Below, piece by piece: positions 34,689 to 46,560 of a stretch of DNA of 64,000 nucleotides. The notes below the pieces were generated by a model. The model searched no databases. It saw only the letters and a list, made by a program, of their open reading frames with translations, and was not told the DNA's origin. The stretch comes from Persicaria tinctoria. Lineage: Eukaryota; Streptophyta; Magnoliopsida; Caryophyllales; Polygonaceae. Numbering within the stretch: the stretch's first letter is position 1; each line of letters starts with the position of its first letter. The stretch is taken from contig JBANSL010000001.1 of NCBI GenBank assembly GCA_037127255.1, positions 29,072,501 to 29,136,500 on the forward strand, in the 5' to 3' direction. The position numbers and the translations under genes are program-made.

Positions 34689-36048
34689 GTAAGAGGCTTT
34701 TACTGAAATGGGTTTTTTCCCCTAGGACTTGTTAAATTGTACAGAAATATTATATACATACTCCTAAAGTACACATAGTTTTGACCATGATAAGTTAGCA
34801 AAGATAAGTTGATAGTTTTACTTGTGAGAAACTAGACCCTCTATACATTCTTCTTGTACATACAGTTTAATCAAGCGTATCGCTTGACTGACGAGGCTCA
34901 TTAATCTTGTCTCGTATTGCATGTTTTAGCTTTTTTTTTTAATCCTATAAAGTTTACAGATATCATCATCAGTCATGTCAATTTTAATTTACAATGCAAA
35001 TTCTAATACTTAAATTGTTTTTCCCCTTTTCTCCTGTATGAATTTGCAAAACAAGTTTATTCAATAGTTTCATAATAAGCTTGCAACATCCTAAAACTAC
35101 CTATATTACGAGACGGGGGGAGTATGAGGAAAATTTTGACATGCAAGCTTGAGTCATAATTCACTAATACTTGTAAAAAGAGTTTATTTGTGTCGTCTCT
35201 AAATCCATTTAGAGTTTGTTCGAGTCATCCATGGTGCTGATGGGGGGAAATTCCAACTTCAGACAGAAAAAAAATGCAAAACAGTAGGAAAAAAAAACTA
35301 AAGAAGTTCTGTGATTCATGAATAATGCTTATAAGCGAAGTTACAATTGGAATATAACCACTATTTTATTGAGTAATGGCCTTTGTTTTTATATTTGACC
35401 TCCTTACTTCGGTTTTGTAAATTTGATAATGAAGTCTTTCTTTTGATTTACATTAGTATATTGCTTTTTAATTCTATTGATTTTTAAGTTCTGTTAGATT
35501 CATGAATAATGCTTATAAGCGAAGTTACATTTGGAACATCACTACTATTTCTAGGGGTGGGCACGGGACGGGACGGGACGGGATTGGGCCGGGACGGGAC
35601 TTGTCCCGCGAAATTTTTTCGGGACGGGATCGGGACGGGATTGACATTTTTTTTTCGGGACGGGATCGGGACGGGATGGTGTCTGGACGGGACGGGATCG
35701 GGACGGGACGGGCCTTGTCCCGCATATAAAAATAATAAAATATTATATAAATTTACAAAGTGAAAAATGCTTTCATAATTCATTATTTAGTATAATATGT
35801 TGAATACTATTCTCAACTATATTATTCAATAATAATAATATTAATATTATTATTATTAATATTATAATACTATTATTAATTCATACAATGATTGTATAAT
35901 TAATTATAATGTTCAACATATTTGACTACATTATCTTACTAGATCAGGACGGAAAGGAATTGAGACGAGATTCACCAATATTGTCTAATTATCGATTGAT
36001 AGTTGGGAAGAATACTGTATTTAATTAGCTATTTGCCTCTTGTAACTC

Positions 36049-36050
36049 TA

Positions 36051-36095
<45 letters not shown>
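36049..36095. repeat. (AAT)n microsatellite
   Basis: Uninterrupted trinucleotide run inside the hAT MITE. Confidence 0.9.
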
Positions 36096-36097
<2 letters not shown>

Positions 36098-36268
36098 TAA
36101 TAATAATAATAATAAAATAACATTACTTATTTTTATTGTTATTATTATAAAATAATTATACTTCAAAGGAAAAAAAATATAATATGATATAATAATAATA
36201 ATATAATAATTATTATAATAATTTTATTATAAATTAATATTATTATTAAATTATATTATAATATTATA

Positions 36269-36505
36269 CTCCCTCTGTTAATTAAAACTTGTCGTTTACT
36301 ATTCATGCACGCTTTTTTAGAACGATAAAAACTATATAAAATATTAACTTTTTTTTAAATTTGTTTTTATAAATTCATACTTAATAGTAATAAGTATGAT
36401 ATTATTTAAAAAAATTATTTCAAAAGTTAATATTTTATATAGTTTTTAACACATAAAAATGCGTGCGTGAATAGTAAAACGTCAAGTTTTAATTAACGGA
36501 GGGAG
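36269..36505. mobile_element. Stowaway-type MITE nested in the hAT MITE
   Basis: Long inverted repeats (CTCCCTCTGTTAATTAAAAC ... reverse complement ending ACGGAGGGAG) over most of its 237 bp, flanked by TA (36267-36268 and 36506-36507), the Tc1/mariner-type target. CTCCCTC at the tip is the classic Stowaway end. Confidence 0.93.
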
Positions 36506-36718
36506 TATATTATTATTATTATTATTATTATTATAAATTGAAAATTATTATTATAGTTATAAATAATATTTGCTCAAATAATAATAATAATATTGTTATT
36601 CTAAACAAATATTATTATTATTATTATAAATGGAAGATTATGATTATAATTATAATTATAATATTTGCTCAAAATAATAATACTAATAATATATTATTAT
36701 TATTCTATAATATTATCA

Positions 36719-36720
<2 letters not shown>

Positions 36721-36790
<70 letters not shown>
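36721..36790. repeat. (ATT)n microsatellite
   Basis: About 23 uninterrupted trinucleotides within the hAT MITE. Frames here give poly-Tyr or poly-Leu and are not genes. Confidence 0.95.
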
Positions 36791-36792
<2 letters not shown>

Positions 36793-37504
36793 GCGGGACG
36801 GGACGGGATTTGCGGGATCCCACCGGGATCGTCCCGCGTTTCGTCCCGCATAATTTTTGCGGGACGGGATCGGGACGGGATTCGCTATTTTGTCCTAAAT
36901 CCCACCGGGATCGGGACGGGATCGGGACGGGACCGGGACGGGATCGGGATTTGCGGGATTTGTGCCCACCCCTAACTATTTCATTGAGTAATGGCCTTTG
37001 TTTTTATATTTGAGCTCCTTGGGTTTTATAAATTTGATAATGAAGTCTTTCTTTTGATTTACATTAGTATATTGCTTTTTAATTCTAAGGATTTTGAAGA
37101 TCTGTTAAGCATTGCTCTGTCATAAGGGGCCTCATGTTTTAAAATGCTTCACTTATCAATGCTATCATATATACATATAATTTTATATAGTAGCCAAATT
37201 CTAGTTTAAAATACTCCGTACTGTAATGAAAATTTCCTTGTTGACAGACGACAAGTTTGGTTAGGACATATGAATTCTGTAATAGGAGGTTGCCGAACGG
37301 CATAATCTTCTTGGAAACTCTTTTTTTGTTGTTGTAATAACATGAAATATTTGGTGGCTTTTTACTTTAACACTCAGTAGAGTCCTATGGGGAAAGATAA
37401 TACTTTTTGAATGGCTGGACATTTATTCCATAAAAATTGATGTGTTTTATTTGATTATATTCAAGACATTTCTTGATGATTGACAATATTCACATGGTGA
37501 ACAG

Positions 37505-37573
37505 TATCATCCAGATATGAACAAAAGCCCTGGAGCAGAGGAAAAATTCAAAGAAGTTAGTGCTGCCTATGAG
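37505..37573 (+). pseudogene. captured fragment: DnaJ J-domain exon
   Basis: A 23-codon exon bounded by GTGAACAG and [26 protein letters not shown] then AYE. It holds the J-domain HPD motif needed to stimulate Hsp70 and the following helix. The wording is closest to organelle-type DnaJ proteins. Both splice sites are kept, so it could be spliced into a transcript. Confidence 0.85.
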
Positions 37574-39640
37574 GTAATTTGTCCCTCAAGTTTTTCTTTT
37601 TATCTTTTCTGTTGCCTGTTATTGCTTTGTCAAACTGTCTACAGATCTCCATGATGTTTGTTGTGGCTGCATTTTTGTCTTGCGGCTGCATTTATGTCAG
37701 CAGCCCCCCATGTCTTGTTCTTAATTTAGTTGAATCATTGGTGTCAGCACTAATAAAGAGAGGGATAAGCGTCCAAATCTCTTTCTCATGCCTTTACAAC
37801 CACTGATGTTCAGTTTTTCTAGATGTCTTGTCATTAAAAAGCATGTCTTGTTCTTAATTTAGTTAAATCATTGATGTTTAGTTTTTCTAACTGTATCTTA
37901 TGATTCGGTATGCAGCTATTGTTTGATTGGATTTACTTCCCAGCTTTAACTCTCATTGGAGTACATACCTGCTTATTTGTGATTTTTATTTTGATTTCAG
38001 CTAAATCTTGATGAAGAGTATGTCAGCAGAGCCACTTGAAGAATATGTCAGCAGAGCCACCTTGCAGTCGGTACATCTTAACTTCTGTTGTTCTTCTTCT
38101 TTGGCTTTTGATTGATGACATGTGCAGTTTAGTGGTGGAGCAGTTGCTATTTGATGTGCTAAAAATGCTTACCAGGAATGCTGAGAAGTGAGAACTACCT
38201 TGAAAAATTACATCTGATGATATATAAGCTTTGAAAGGCCAATTTAACTGTTGATTTTCCATAACTTCAAACTCCTAGATTTTATTTCCTACCACCAGCT
38301 TGAGATATTCTCCTGGAGTTTGTGCTAAAAATGCTTTTCAGAGATGATATATGAATTCTCCCGGAGTTTGTGCAGCAAACTGCTGACAGAGTTCATGAAC
38401 CATGGTAATTTCTTTTCTGCTTTCTTTCGATTTAGCTCTGGCATTTTCAATCAGAAACTGATAATTTGTTAAGAATGGTTCTGTCTTGAGGGTTTCATCT
38501 AATCCTGATTCTGATCTTGGTGGTGTACTCTTCAAAGTTTTCATTGCTGGATAGACTATAAAGGTTGTCAGGCAATTCTCATTACCTAATATCAGTAAAC
38601 ATGACCTCTTGAAGAAAGCTGGTGTTTTCCACTTTCCAGGGTTTCTTGCGTGGATGTTTCAGGAGATGATGCAGATCTTGCTCCACATGTTAGTGGTAAA
38701 ATTCTGGATACATTCTTGTGCCTAGGATGATGGTTTTACTTGTGAGTTAAGAGCTCTGCTTCAGCTGACAGAATAGGATAATCATATGCAGCTTAGATGA
38801 ACTGTAGCATTTTTTCTTAATCTGCTCTAAGTTATGCATAATTAGAATTCAAAACAATATGCATATTAAGAATTCCAAACAAAATCCAAAATGCATTAAT
38901 TTTATTAAAATATTATAAGCCACTGTTTTATTTTTGCATTTTTATTTATTATTTGATTGACTCATAAAATGCCACTAATATATCTTTACTAGACTTATTG
39001 CTAGAGGAATATGATTTTTCACATTATTTGCTTTAAAATTAAGAGGGAATAACAATCTTGCTGACATCCGGTGTCAGCAGTAACACTTTGCATAACAGAT
39101 TATAATATTTGCATAACAAATTGTTATATGTGCATATCATATAGTTATATTTGCATAACAGTAACTTGCAAACCTAGTCTTTGCTCTTGATGATAAGATT
39201 ACTTGCAAACCTAGTATGTAATTGTAGTTGTTCTCCAATCTGTCAAATTGTCTACAGATCTCCATCATCTCCTAAAGTCACCTTAAACCTCTTGTTCTTA
39301 ATTTTGTCTTGTGGCTGCATTTATGTCAGTAGCCTCCCATTTCTTGTTCTTAATTTCGTTGAATCATTGGTGTCAGCACTAATAAAGAGAGGGATAAACG
39401 TACAGATCAGTAAATGATGTTTGTTGCATGTTTTGTTTTCAGATTAATTATTTTGCTACTCTCAAACCTGTGAATTCATTTATGTCAGCAGCCTCCCAAT
39501 GCACGTGAATTTTGTAGTAAGGCACAGATTGGAATGTTCAAATATTTTGAACTCTGTTTCTGATCTAGTGTCAGTTATAGAATTGGTACTTATTTGGTTA
39601 CGAAAGGCTTTATTTGATTATGATTTATGATTTTTCTTTT
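37574..39640. other. Pack-MULE interior without recognised gene
   Basis: Contains several ATGTCAGCAG motifs (37696, 38022, 38045, 39069), a roughly 60-bp repeat shared by 37680-37770 and 39305-39400 (TGTCAGCAGCC-CCCAT-TCTTGTTCTTAATTT), and a short TTGCATAACA array at about 39090-39175. A minus-strand frame at 38338-38544 has a plausible charged composition, but nothing identifies it. Confidence 0.4.
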
Positions 39641-39643
39641 GAA

Positions 39644-39728
39644 CTTAGGGACATGGTGTATGGGCTAGTTCATTTGCACGAATTGGGCATAATCCATCGA
39701 GATGTTAAACCTCAAAATGTTCTGATAG
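39644..39728 (+). pseudogene. captured fragment: IRE1-like kinase catalytic loop
   Basis: The frame reads LRDMVYGLVHLHELGIIHRD then VKPQNVLI. The HRD and the Asn after KPQ are the kinase catalytic loop. The GLVHLHELGIIHRD wording is typical of plant IRE1, the ER stress sensor kinase/RNase. In the usual HRDLKPQN the Leu is Val here. Only about 28 codons survive, and the reading frame runs directly into the next captured fragment. Confidence 0.75.
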
Positions 39729-39744
39729 GCGCCCACCACAATCA

Positions 39745-40080
39745 GATAGAAGGGGTGGCTTGCAAGGAATCCCTTGGAAGGATTTCTCTAGTGGAGGATT
39801 CAGTCTTGGAAAGAAGGATCCTTCGGTGGGGAAGGGACCTAATAGGAGTTGGCCAGTAAAGCCGACTGATTCAGCACGCAAGAGTAGACGAGTTCTGAAG
39901 AAGGCATTTGATGATGATGACGAGATCAGATACCTTAAGAAACTCAAAAACTCAAGGCTGATCTCAATAAGCCAGGAAGATGAAGAAGATACCGGCAAAA
40001 ACCATAAAAGAATGTCTACTTTTTCTGGGAAGTCAGATGATTTGAATGAAATAAAGCATTCCGATAGACCCTTATGGGCT
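39745..40080 (+). pseudogene. captured fragment: possible PAPA-1/INO80B-like protein
   Basis: About 110 codons in one frame (GFSLGKKDPSVGKG, RRVLKKAFDDDDEIRYLKKL, EEDTGKNHKRMSTFSGKSDD). The DDDDEIRYLKKLK stretch resembles plant PAPA-1/INO80-subunit-B-like chromatin proteins; this identification is tentative. It is joined out of frame to the IRE1-like piece 17 bp upstream, a typical Pack-MULE chimera. Confidence 0.4.
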
Positions 40081-40559
40081 GTAACTTTGCAAATTTTAAC
40101 TTTTAATGCATGTTCTATTTGGGCATCAAAACTACTGACATGAATTATATATATGAAATAAAGCATCACCACGTGAGTCATATGGTTAAAAGTGCTATAA
40201 ACGCCAGTATACATTCTAAACTGTAAATTTTAGTTTGAGGCTAAGGTTAGATCAGATTCGATTGACAAAGAAAATGCTAGATCTTCAATGAAACGCAACG
40301 GGGTGCACGAAATGTGTGGTTTTGATAGCAATTTATGAGACAAAGGCTAGTCTGGTGCAATCAGGGGCAGTAATATGAGCCCAAGGTTAGTGCACATCCC
40401 TTGATTAGTCGGGTTAAGTTGATCGTTAACTTCAAGGACCATGGGATTTAGTCGGGTGTTAGAAGCCCCAAATACCATGTAAATTCAAGAAGAAAAATAC
40501 ATCCCTCAATTTAGTGCACTTCTAGAAAAAGGAATTGAAAACGGGTTGGTAACAACAGT

Positions 40560-41740
40560 ACTGTTACTTGATGATATGCAAATATAAGATTAAAATATGC
40601 ATAAATTAATTCACGTTGAGCAATTATAAATTGATGTTGCGCAAATTCTAAACGTATGATATGCAACTATAAATCAATGATATGCAAATATAACGTTATA
40701 ATATGCAAAAGTTAATTCAAGATGTGCAAATATATGATTATTGATATCTAATCCTTATATTTTATTTTCTAGTGAATAAAAATAAGTTGGGAAAATTCAA
40801 ATTCATGTTGTGAAAATGTACGATTATAATATGCAAATATAAATTACTGTTCTGCAAATGTAAAAGTATAATATGCAAATATAAATTGATGATATGCAAA
40901 TATAAAATCATCTAGGGCGTATACAAAATTATGAAATATAAATATTAAATTAAATTTAATATTGTGGTAATATAAATAGATACACCGCCCTTTTGCAAAT
41001 GTAAAAGTATGATATGCAAATATAAGTTGATGATATGCAAATATAAATTGATGATATGCAAATATAAGTTGATGATATGCAAATATAGGTTCATGATATG
41101 CAAATATAACTTGATAATATGCAAATATAAAAATAAGTTGGGGAAATACAAATTGATGTTGTGAAAATGTATGATTATAATATGCAAATATAAATTGATG
41201 TTGTGCAAATATAAGTTCATGATATGCAAATATAAATTGATGTATGCATAAGTTGATGATATGCAAATATAAATTGATGATATGCATATATAAGCTGATG
41301 ATATGCAAATATAACTTGATGATATGCAAATATAAAAATAAGTTGGGGAAATAAAAATAAGTTGGGGAAATACAAATTGATGTTGTGAAAATGTATGATT
41401 ATACTATGCAAATATAAATTGATGGTGTGCAAATGTAAAAGTATGATATGCAGTTATAAATTGATGATATGCAAATATAAGTTGATGATATGCAAATATA
41501 AGTTGATGATATGCAAATATAAAAATAAGTTGGGGAAATAAAAATAAGTTGGGGAAATACAAATTGATGTTGTGAAAATGTATGATTATAATATGCAAAT
41601 ATAAATTGATGGTGTACAAATGTAAAAGTATGATATGCAATTATAAATTGATGATATGCAAATATAAGATTAAAATATGCAAATATAAATTGATGATATG
41701 CAAATGTAAAAGTATAATATCCAATTATAAATTACTGGAA
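40560..41740. repeat. 21-bp minisatellite in the Pack-MULE
   Basis: More than 30 copies, many degenerate, of GATGATATGCAAATATAAATT. The reverse complement matches the array at 20460-20800, including the flank (GGGCGGTGTATCTATTTATA-TACCAC and TAGATGATTTTATATTTGCAT at 40905-40995). Because 21 is a multiple of 3, several frames stay open with heptapeptides such as HIINLYL. These are artefacts, not genes. Confidence 0.92.
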
Positions 41741-41814
41741 AATTGCACTAATATATCTTATTGTTGAACATTTATTAGAAAATTTTGGAAATTACTAGAA
41801 TTATTATAAATTTG

Positions 41815-41884
41815 AGCCTATGCGGGATTCGAACAAACGTATTTACGCATAAGCACATCACTCTACCATTGAGCTAAAAGGCTT
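41815..41884 (-). repeat. tRNA-like sequence
   Basis: Minus strand: TTAGCTCAATGGTAGAG (A-box-like) and TGTTCGAATCCC (B-box-like) spaced as in a tRNA of about 70 nt. Acceptor and T stems pair poorly, so it is a tRNA pseudogene or SINE head rather than an active tRNA. Confidence 0.45.
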
Positions 41885-42633
41885 TTAATTATATTATAAC
41901 ATAACATTCAAATAAACAAATAAGAGTTATGTTCACGCCACAACCAAAAAAGGTGAAAAAAAAGTAGGAACTCCTAATAAACAATATACATTTGTATACA
42001 CATTTGCACAAAAAGAGGTCATTTTAGCACACAATTAGAAATAAAAAAAGAACTTATACATCAACTTGAATTGCACAAAAAGAGACCATGTCAGCACACA
42101 AATAGAAATATAAAAAAAACATACACATCAACTTGAATTGCACAAAAAGAGATCATGTCAGCACATGTATCTTTTCTTTCTGTTTATATATTTTCAAATC
42201 AGCATAGTTAACAAATTCTACCGTATATGAGTGCATTTAGCAAGAGCAATAACATGTGAAAATAAATGTCAATTCAATATAAAACATAACATAACTAGCA
42301 AGAGAATTCATACTTCATAGGGAGAATGGGATAAATATAGCATAACTAGTAAAACAGATCACAAAACTTTGTTATGTTCTCACATAACCAAAAAAAGGAA
42401 AAAGAAAAAAAGAGGAAGTTATTTAAAAAAAAAAGTTGAAAAATAAGAAGTTTATGTTGTGCAAATATAAGTTACTGTTATGCAAATATAACTTCATGAT
42501 ATGCACATATAACAATCTGTTATGAATATTAAAACAGATGAGACCGGATGTCAGCAAGATTGTTATTCCCTCTTAATTTTAAGCAAATAATGTGAAAAGA
42601 AATGGTAAAAAGATAAAGTTTTTGCCCATCAAC

Positions 42634-42730
42634 GGCTAAATGTCAACATTTAGGCTAAACGTTAACATTTAGGCTAAATGTCAACATTTAGGCTAAACGT
42701 TAACATTTAGGCTAAATGTCAACATTTAAG
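42634..42730. repeat. 19-bp minisatellite
   Basis: Five tandem copies of GGCTAAAYGTYAACATTTA, with GTCAAC and GTTAAC alternating. Confidence 0.92.
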
Positions 42731-42734
42731 TTAC

Positions 42735-43070
42735 AACATATACAACAACAGAAGAAGAAATTCAGAAGCTACAACAGCCCCTAAAAGAGACCCAAAATCA
42801 GCAGAAGCAAGATGCAAGCGAAATTCAGAAGCTACAGCTAAGTAGGTGTTGGACGCAGAAAAGCTAAGCCTTCGGATCGTTGCTACTAGGATTGAGTTAG
42901 AAAATGAAGTGGCCACTTCAGGAGGTGATCCTGTGGATTCAGAAGTGCGGCCTTAGAGTGATTTAGTGCCCAAATTTGTTGAGGTCGATCAGACGTTGGA
43001 TGCAGAACAACAATATGATCAGTGCACTATTAATGGAGTTGAAATGGAAAATGAAATGCTTGATTCAGAA
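42735..43070 (+). pseudogene. captured fragment: unknown coiled-coil protein
   Basis: Broken frames with coding-like composition: EEEIQKLQQPLKETQNQQKQ (heptad-like), LRIVATRIELENEVATSGG and PKFVEVDQTLDAEQQYD. Stops and shifts separate them. No family recognised; same strand as the other captured pieces. Confidence 0.4.
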
Positions 43071-46020
43071 AGTAAATCTGTAATACATATTAAAATCTAT
43101 AATATATATATTAAAATATGTAATATAAGATCAATAATAGTCCAATACCATATATTATGAAATCTGTAATATATATTAAAATCTGTAAGCTGACATCTGT
43201 ACAAAAATCTGTAACTTCAAAAAGTAAATATGAAATTTGTAATCTGAAATCTAATTTTGAAACTGATTCAAACAAAATCTAATTTTGAAAGCCTGGGTTC
43301 CAAGTCAAGGGTCGAAAGTTACACAACCTAAGACCCCCACACTTGCAATGCAGCAGGCGAGCAAGGGTGTATTGCACATCAGAAACACACTATCCCGAAA
43401 AATTGACTTATATATGATGATGACAAGTAACCCTACCAAGACAGCAATGAAGTTCGGAAACATGCTCTGATATAGCCAAAAAGACTAGTGCACTTTTGTG
43501 CATCTCCATGAATAAAGCTCTCTAAATTCAGCATCTTTTAACCCACCCCTAATCCCGACAACAACACAAAAATCACTCCCGAGTCCCAATAAAGCTCCAA
43601 AACAGCCCCTAATCCACCCCTTGAACTGTCATTTATTCTGCAAACTTGAATTGTCATTTAAACACTTAAGAATTATTTGATTCTTTCACTTGCAATAGAA
43701 GGATGTATACATCTGAACCTGGATTTTACTGGCATCAGAAGGTAATTAAGCCAAGCATATGAGCATAAGAGTGCTAGTAAGAAATTTTACTGCACAAAAT
43801 TTCTGAGTTCATGGACATTCTATATCTTTAATAGTTAAATTAGCACACTAAAACAACATGTTCGCATAATTTCCATACACGCAATGTGCAACATCAAGCT
43901 TACACCTTAATGACTTCCTTAAACATAGAAAAGAAACATAGAAAATCAGGAGATGGTACATAACAACAAATGTCAGCAATAACCAAAACAGCAACCATAA
44001 CAACAAATGTCAGCACATAAACTCAGAAATTTCTCAAAAGATATGAAAGCCTTTTGAGACTGAGCATCAAACCCAATATTATCAACGCTAAAGTCCCAAT
44101 ATAACACTATTAAGGAGTAAAATCATCAATAATTCAGCATCAGTTTGCACCACAAACAGTACAAGGCAAAACCCTCAATGATTTAGTGACAAAGCCCGGA
44201 AAACAAAGAAAGCACAATACAGCATGACAGATAACATTAGTGTAGTGATTTAGTGACAAAGCCTGGAAAACAAAGAAAGCACGAAGGATAAGAGTCCAGT
44301 AAGAATGCTGCAGTTCATCCTAAAATATCAGATTCGCATAACGAAAGGGATGCACATGCACTATACCAACAAGAAGAGTTTCTATATTTCATAGGTCAGA
44401 ACTAAATCACAAGCCCGAGCACTGGTAGCACTGAAATGAGTAGTATTCATGCCTTTTTATGTTCTTACCTATGCACTTTGGAGTATTATTCAAGCACCTT
44501 ATATTTCATAGGGATATATATACACCGTTGACATGTGAGTATGTAGACCGCTGACATAAAGCCAGATGCATGTCTCAAATATGAACAATTACTGTTTTTT
44601 GCATCATTTGGAGAGGACAAGCCAACACCAAATAAGTCAAAGCATCATTGACACAAAAACTACCAAAAAAATAGAGTAACTTCATAACAAAACTACCAAA
44701 AAAAAAATATTAAAAAGAATCAAGCTAGAACTTTGTAGGTTAAATAAATGAGCAAAGATTTTGGACTAGAACTTTATGGGTGTGTGTTCTTTATCATACA
44801 GTAGAATTTTGTACTATTTTGTTTTTGTTTTGAAATCAGATTTCCATTTAGAATGCATACCGTACAAGAACAATGATGCTTCGTAAATGAAATTTCTTTC
44901 CCCAATCCAGTATTCCACACATCTAAATCAAGGATGAATATGGAATTTGATTCGTGCTTGGTTGGAAACTTGTTATGGATTCGTCCTGAATAAAATTGAA
45001 ATGGATTATGTGTTACAGAAGCACCTGTTTGCTGCTTGTTTCATGACATGATTGAATACTAAGAAGTTCCCAAAATTGTCATAAAAGCCTATGCTTGTTT
45101 AGAGTAACTACAAGAAATAGTCAATTTCTGGTGGAGCATTCAAGAAAAACTTAAATCTCTTCCTAATTGTAGTGTATGATCTGCATTGTTGGACTGTTTA
45201 TCTGGATCAATGCATTGTATCTCTAAAATCCAACTTGGGAAGAAGCTTAAACTTATGAAAACCGCGGAGAACTCACCACTTTAATCATAACCCGGCAGTA
45301 TGGTATTAAAGGATTCTACTAGTTTTCCCATTCGAGCTCACATTTAGAAGACCAGATTGCAACTCTCTAGTATTGTTCAGTATACATGATCTTTTGTAGT
45401 ACAACCTAAGATAATAGATCAGCATCACCGGTCTGACATGTTTCCTCTTGTGCTGACAGAGGTTGCTTTACAACGTCTGAACAACAACACACAGCCTCCA
45501 AATTCAAGATAGAATTGTAATAATCAACAAAGTAAAAATATGAGAAAAGCACTAATATGTACAAATACATGCTGGGAAAGCTTCTACTCAATATTTTTTT
45601 ATATTTACGATTCAATTTTGATTGAAATTGTTTCACAATTAGCTAACCAAGATGAACAAATGCAAGCACCCAAAGATAGTGTCAGAAACGTCAACATTCA
45701 GAGACAAAGACCTTCCATCTCTAAGCAATAAGTTCATTCAAGCATTTTATCAAACACCTGGTGAGCAATCAATGACCTAACTGTACAATCATGACAGATA
45801 ACCTATATATACAAGCATGACAAATCAAGCAAAAGGTGCCAAATTCCTCTCACTGGAGACTATAGGTTGCTGTCATAAACTAGACTTTGCTGATAACTCA
45901 CTAAATTCATCATAAACTGAAATCAATCAAGGAAAGACTTTGGCTGGTGCACTGCCTATGAAACTGAACATAATCAGAAATATAAACAACAAGGAAATAC
46001 TTGGAAATGTTAAAGTAGAT
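43071..46020. other. Pack-MULE interior, AT-rich, no recognised gene
   Basis: ATGTCAGCA-type motifs at about 43971, 44008 and 45453; a short duplication (TTTAGTGACAAAGCC-GGAAAACAAAGAAAGCAC at 44182 and 44246). No frame is credible. Confidence 0.4.
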
Positions 46021-46029
46021 AACAACTTA

Positions 46030-46560
46030 CAGCAAGGATCGTCCACTGGTGCCATGTCTTAGGTTTCCACCTGAAATCAATCGAACGCCGCCATAGCTAG
46101 AGGAGAGAGCAGAGGAGAGAATCCGATTTTGAAGATGCATTCGATTCTGAGGCGATGTCGGAAAAGAAAGCAACCAATTCTGAGCACGGGGCCGGAGAGG
46201 AAGCGTACTGGTGCCGGATCTTCCTGAGGCGACATGAGGAAGTTGGAGGCGGCAGGAAACCTCCTCTTCTTCGATTCCAAGATCCATCGACTGGAATCCT
46301 CCTCTTCTCAGCCTCACTGGCTTTCAATTGGTGCTTGGATCCACCGCTCGCCGATAAAGGAGAAGACAGCTCGCTCAGAAGGAGAAGAGGAGGCCATAGA
46401 AACGGAGTGAGGGAGAAGGGATAAGGGCGTTCAGTGTTCGGTCCAGTTCCCCTCACCGTTGATTTCGTCGGCGTTCAGTGTTCTAAGCGACAATGGAGGG
46501 CGATGGAGAATGATGGAGGGCGATGGAGAGCAATCGAGATCCGAAAATCAGAGATTAGAG
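46030..46560 (-). other. gene-5'-end-like segment at the right end of the Pack-MULE
   Basis: GC-richer than the interior and reading inward on the minus strand. It has long overlapping frames rich in Ser/Pro/Arg and ends near 46030 with a possible GTAAGT donor. It resembles a captured 5' exon or UTR. Minus strand, unlike the recognised fragments. GGGCGATGGAG is repeated at 46498, 46518. Confidence 0.4.

Larger units (their letters stand above)
35552..36974. mobile_element. non-autonomous hAT element (MITE-like), 1423 bp
   Basis: Perfect terminal inverted repeats TAGGGGTGGGCAC / GTGCCCACCCCTA and a perfect 8-bp target duplication ACTATTTC (35544-35551, 36975-36982). Both subterminal regions contain many GGGACGGGATC repeats; the middle is (ATT)n-rich. 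No transposase. The TAGGGGTGGGCA end is typical of hAT elements, but it differs from the hAT at 51115, so a different partner must mobilise it. Confidence 0.95.
35316..37100. repeat. ~185-bp tandem duplication, second copy split by a hAT MITE
   Basis: Copy 1 is about 35305-35490 (GATTCATGAATAATGCTTAT, GAGTAATGGCCTTTG, TAGTATATTGCTTTTTAATTC). Copy 2 starts at about 35497, is interrupted at 35551 and resumes at 36975-37085. Copy 1 therefore preserves the target of the MITE. Confidence 0.9.

Noticed and set aside
35484..35783. Pro/Arg/Ser- and Gly/Arg/Asp-rich overlapping frames
   Set aside because: They come from GGGACGGGATC terminal repeats of the hAT MITE.
36538..36975. Tyrosine/leucine-rich frame of 145 codons
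   Set aside because: It is translation of an (ATT)n microsatellite and hAT subterminal repeats.
40844..41640. Long minus-strand reading frames of HIINLYL/FAYHQLI heptads
   Set aside because: The 21-bp unit is a multiple of three, so frames stay open automatically. Composition follows the DNA repeat, not a protein.
40560..41740. Possible CRISPR-like array
   Set aside because: Units are contiguous without unique spacers, and the genome is a plant.
41815..41884. Functional tRNA gene on the minus strand
   Set aside because: A- and B-box-like motifs are present, but acceptor and T stems do not pair.
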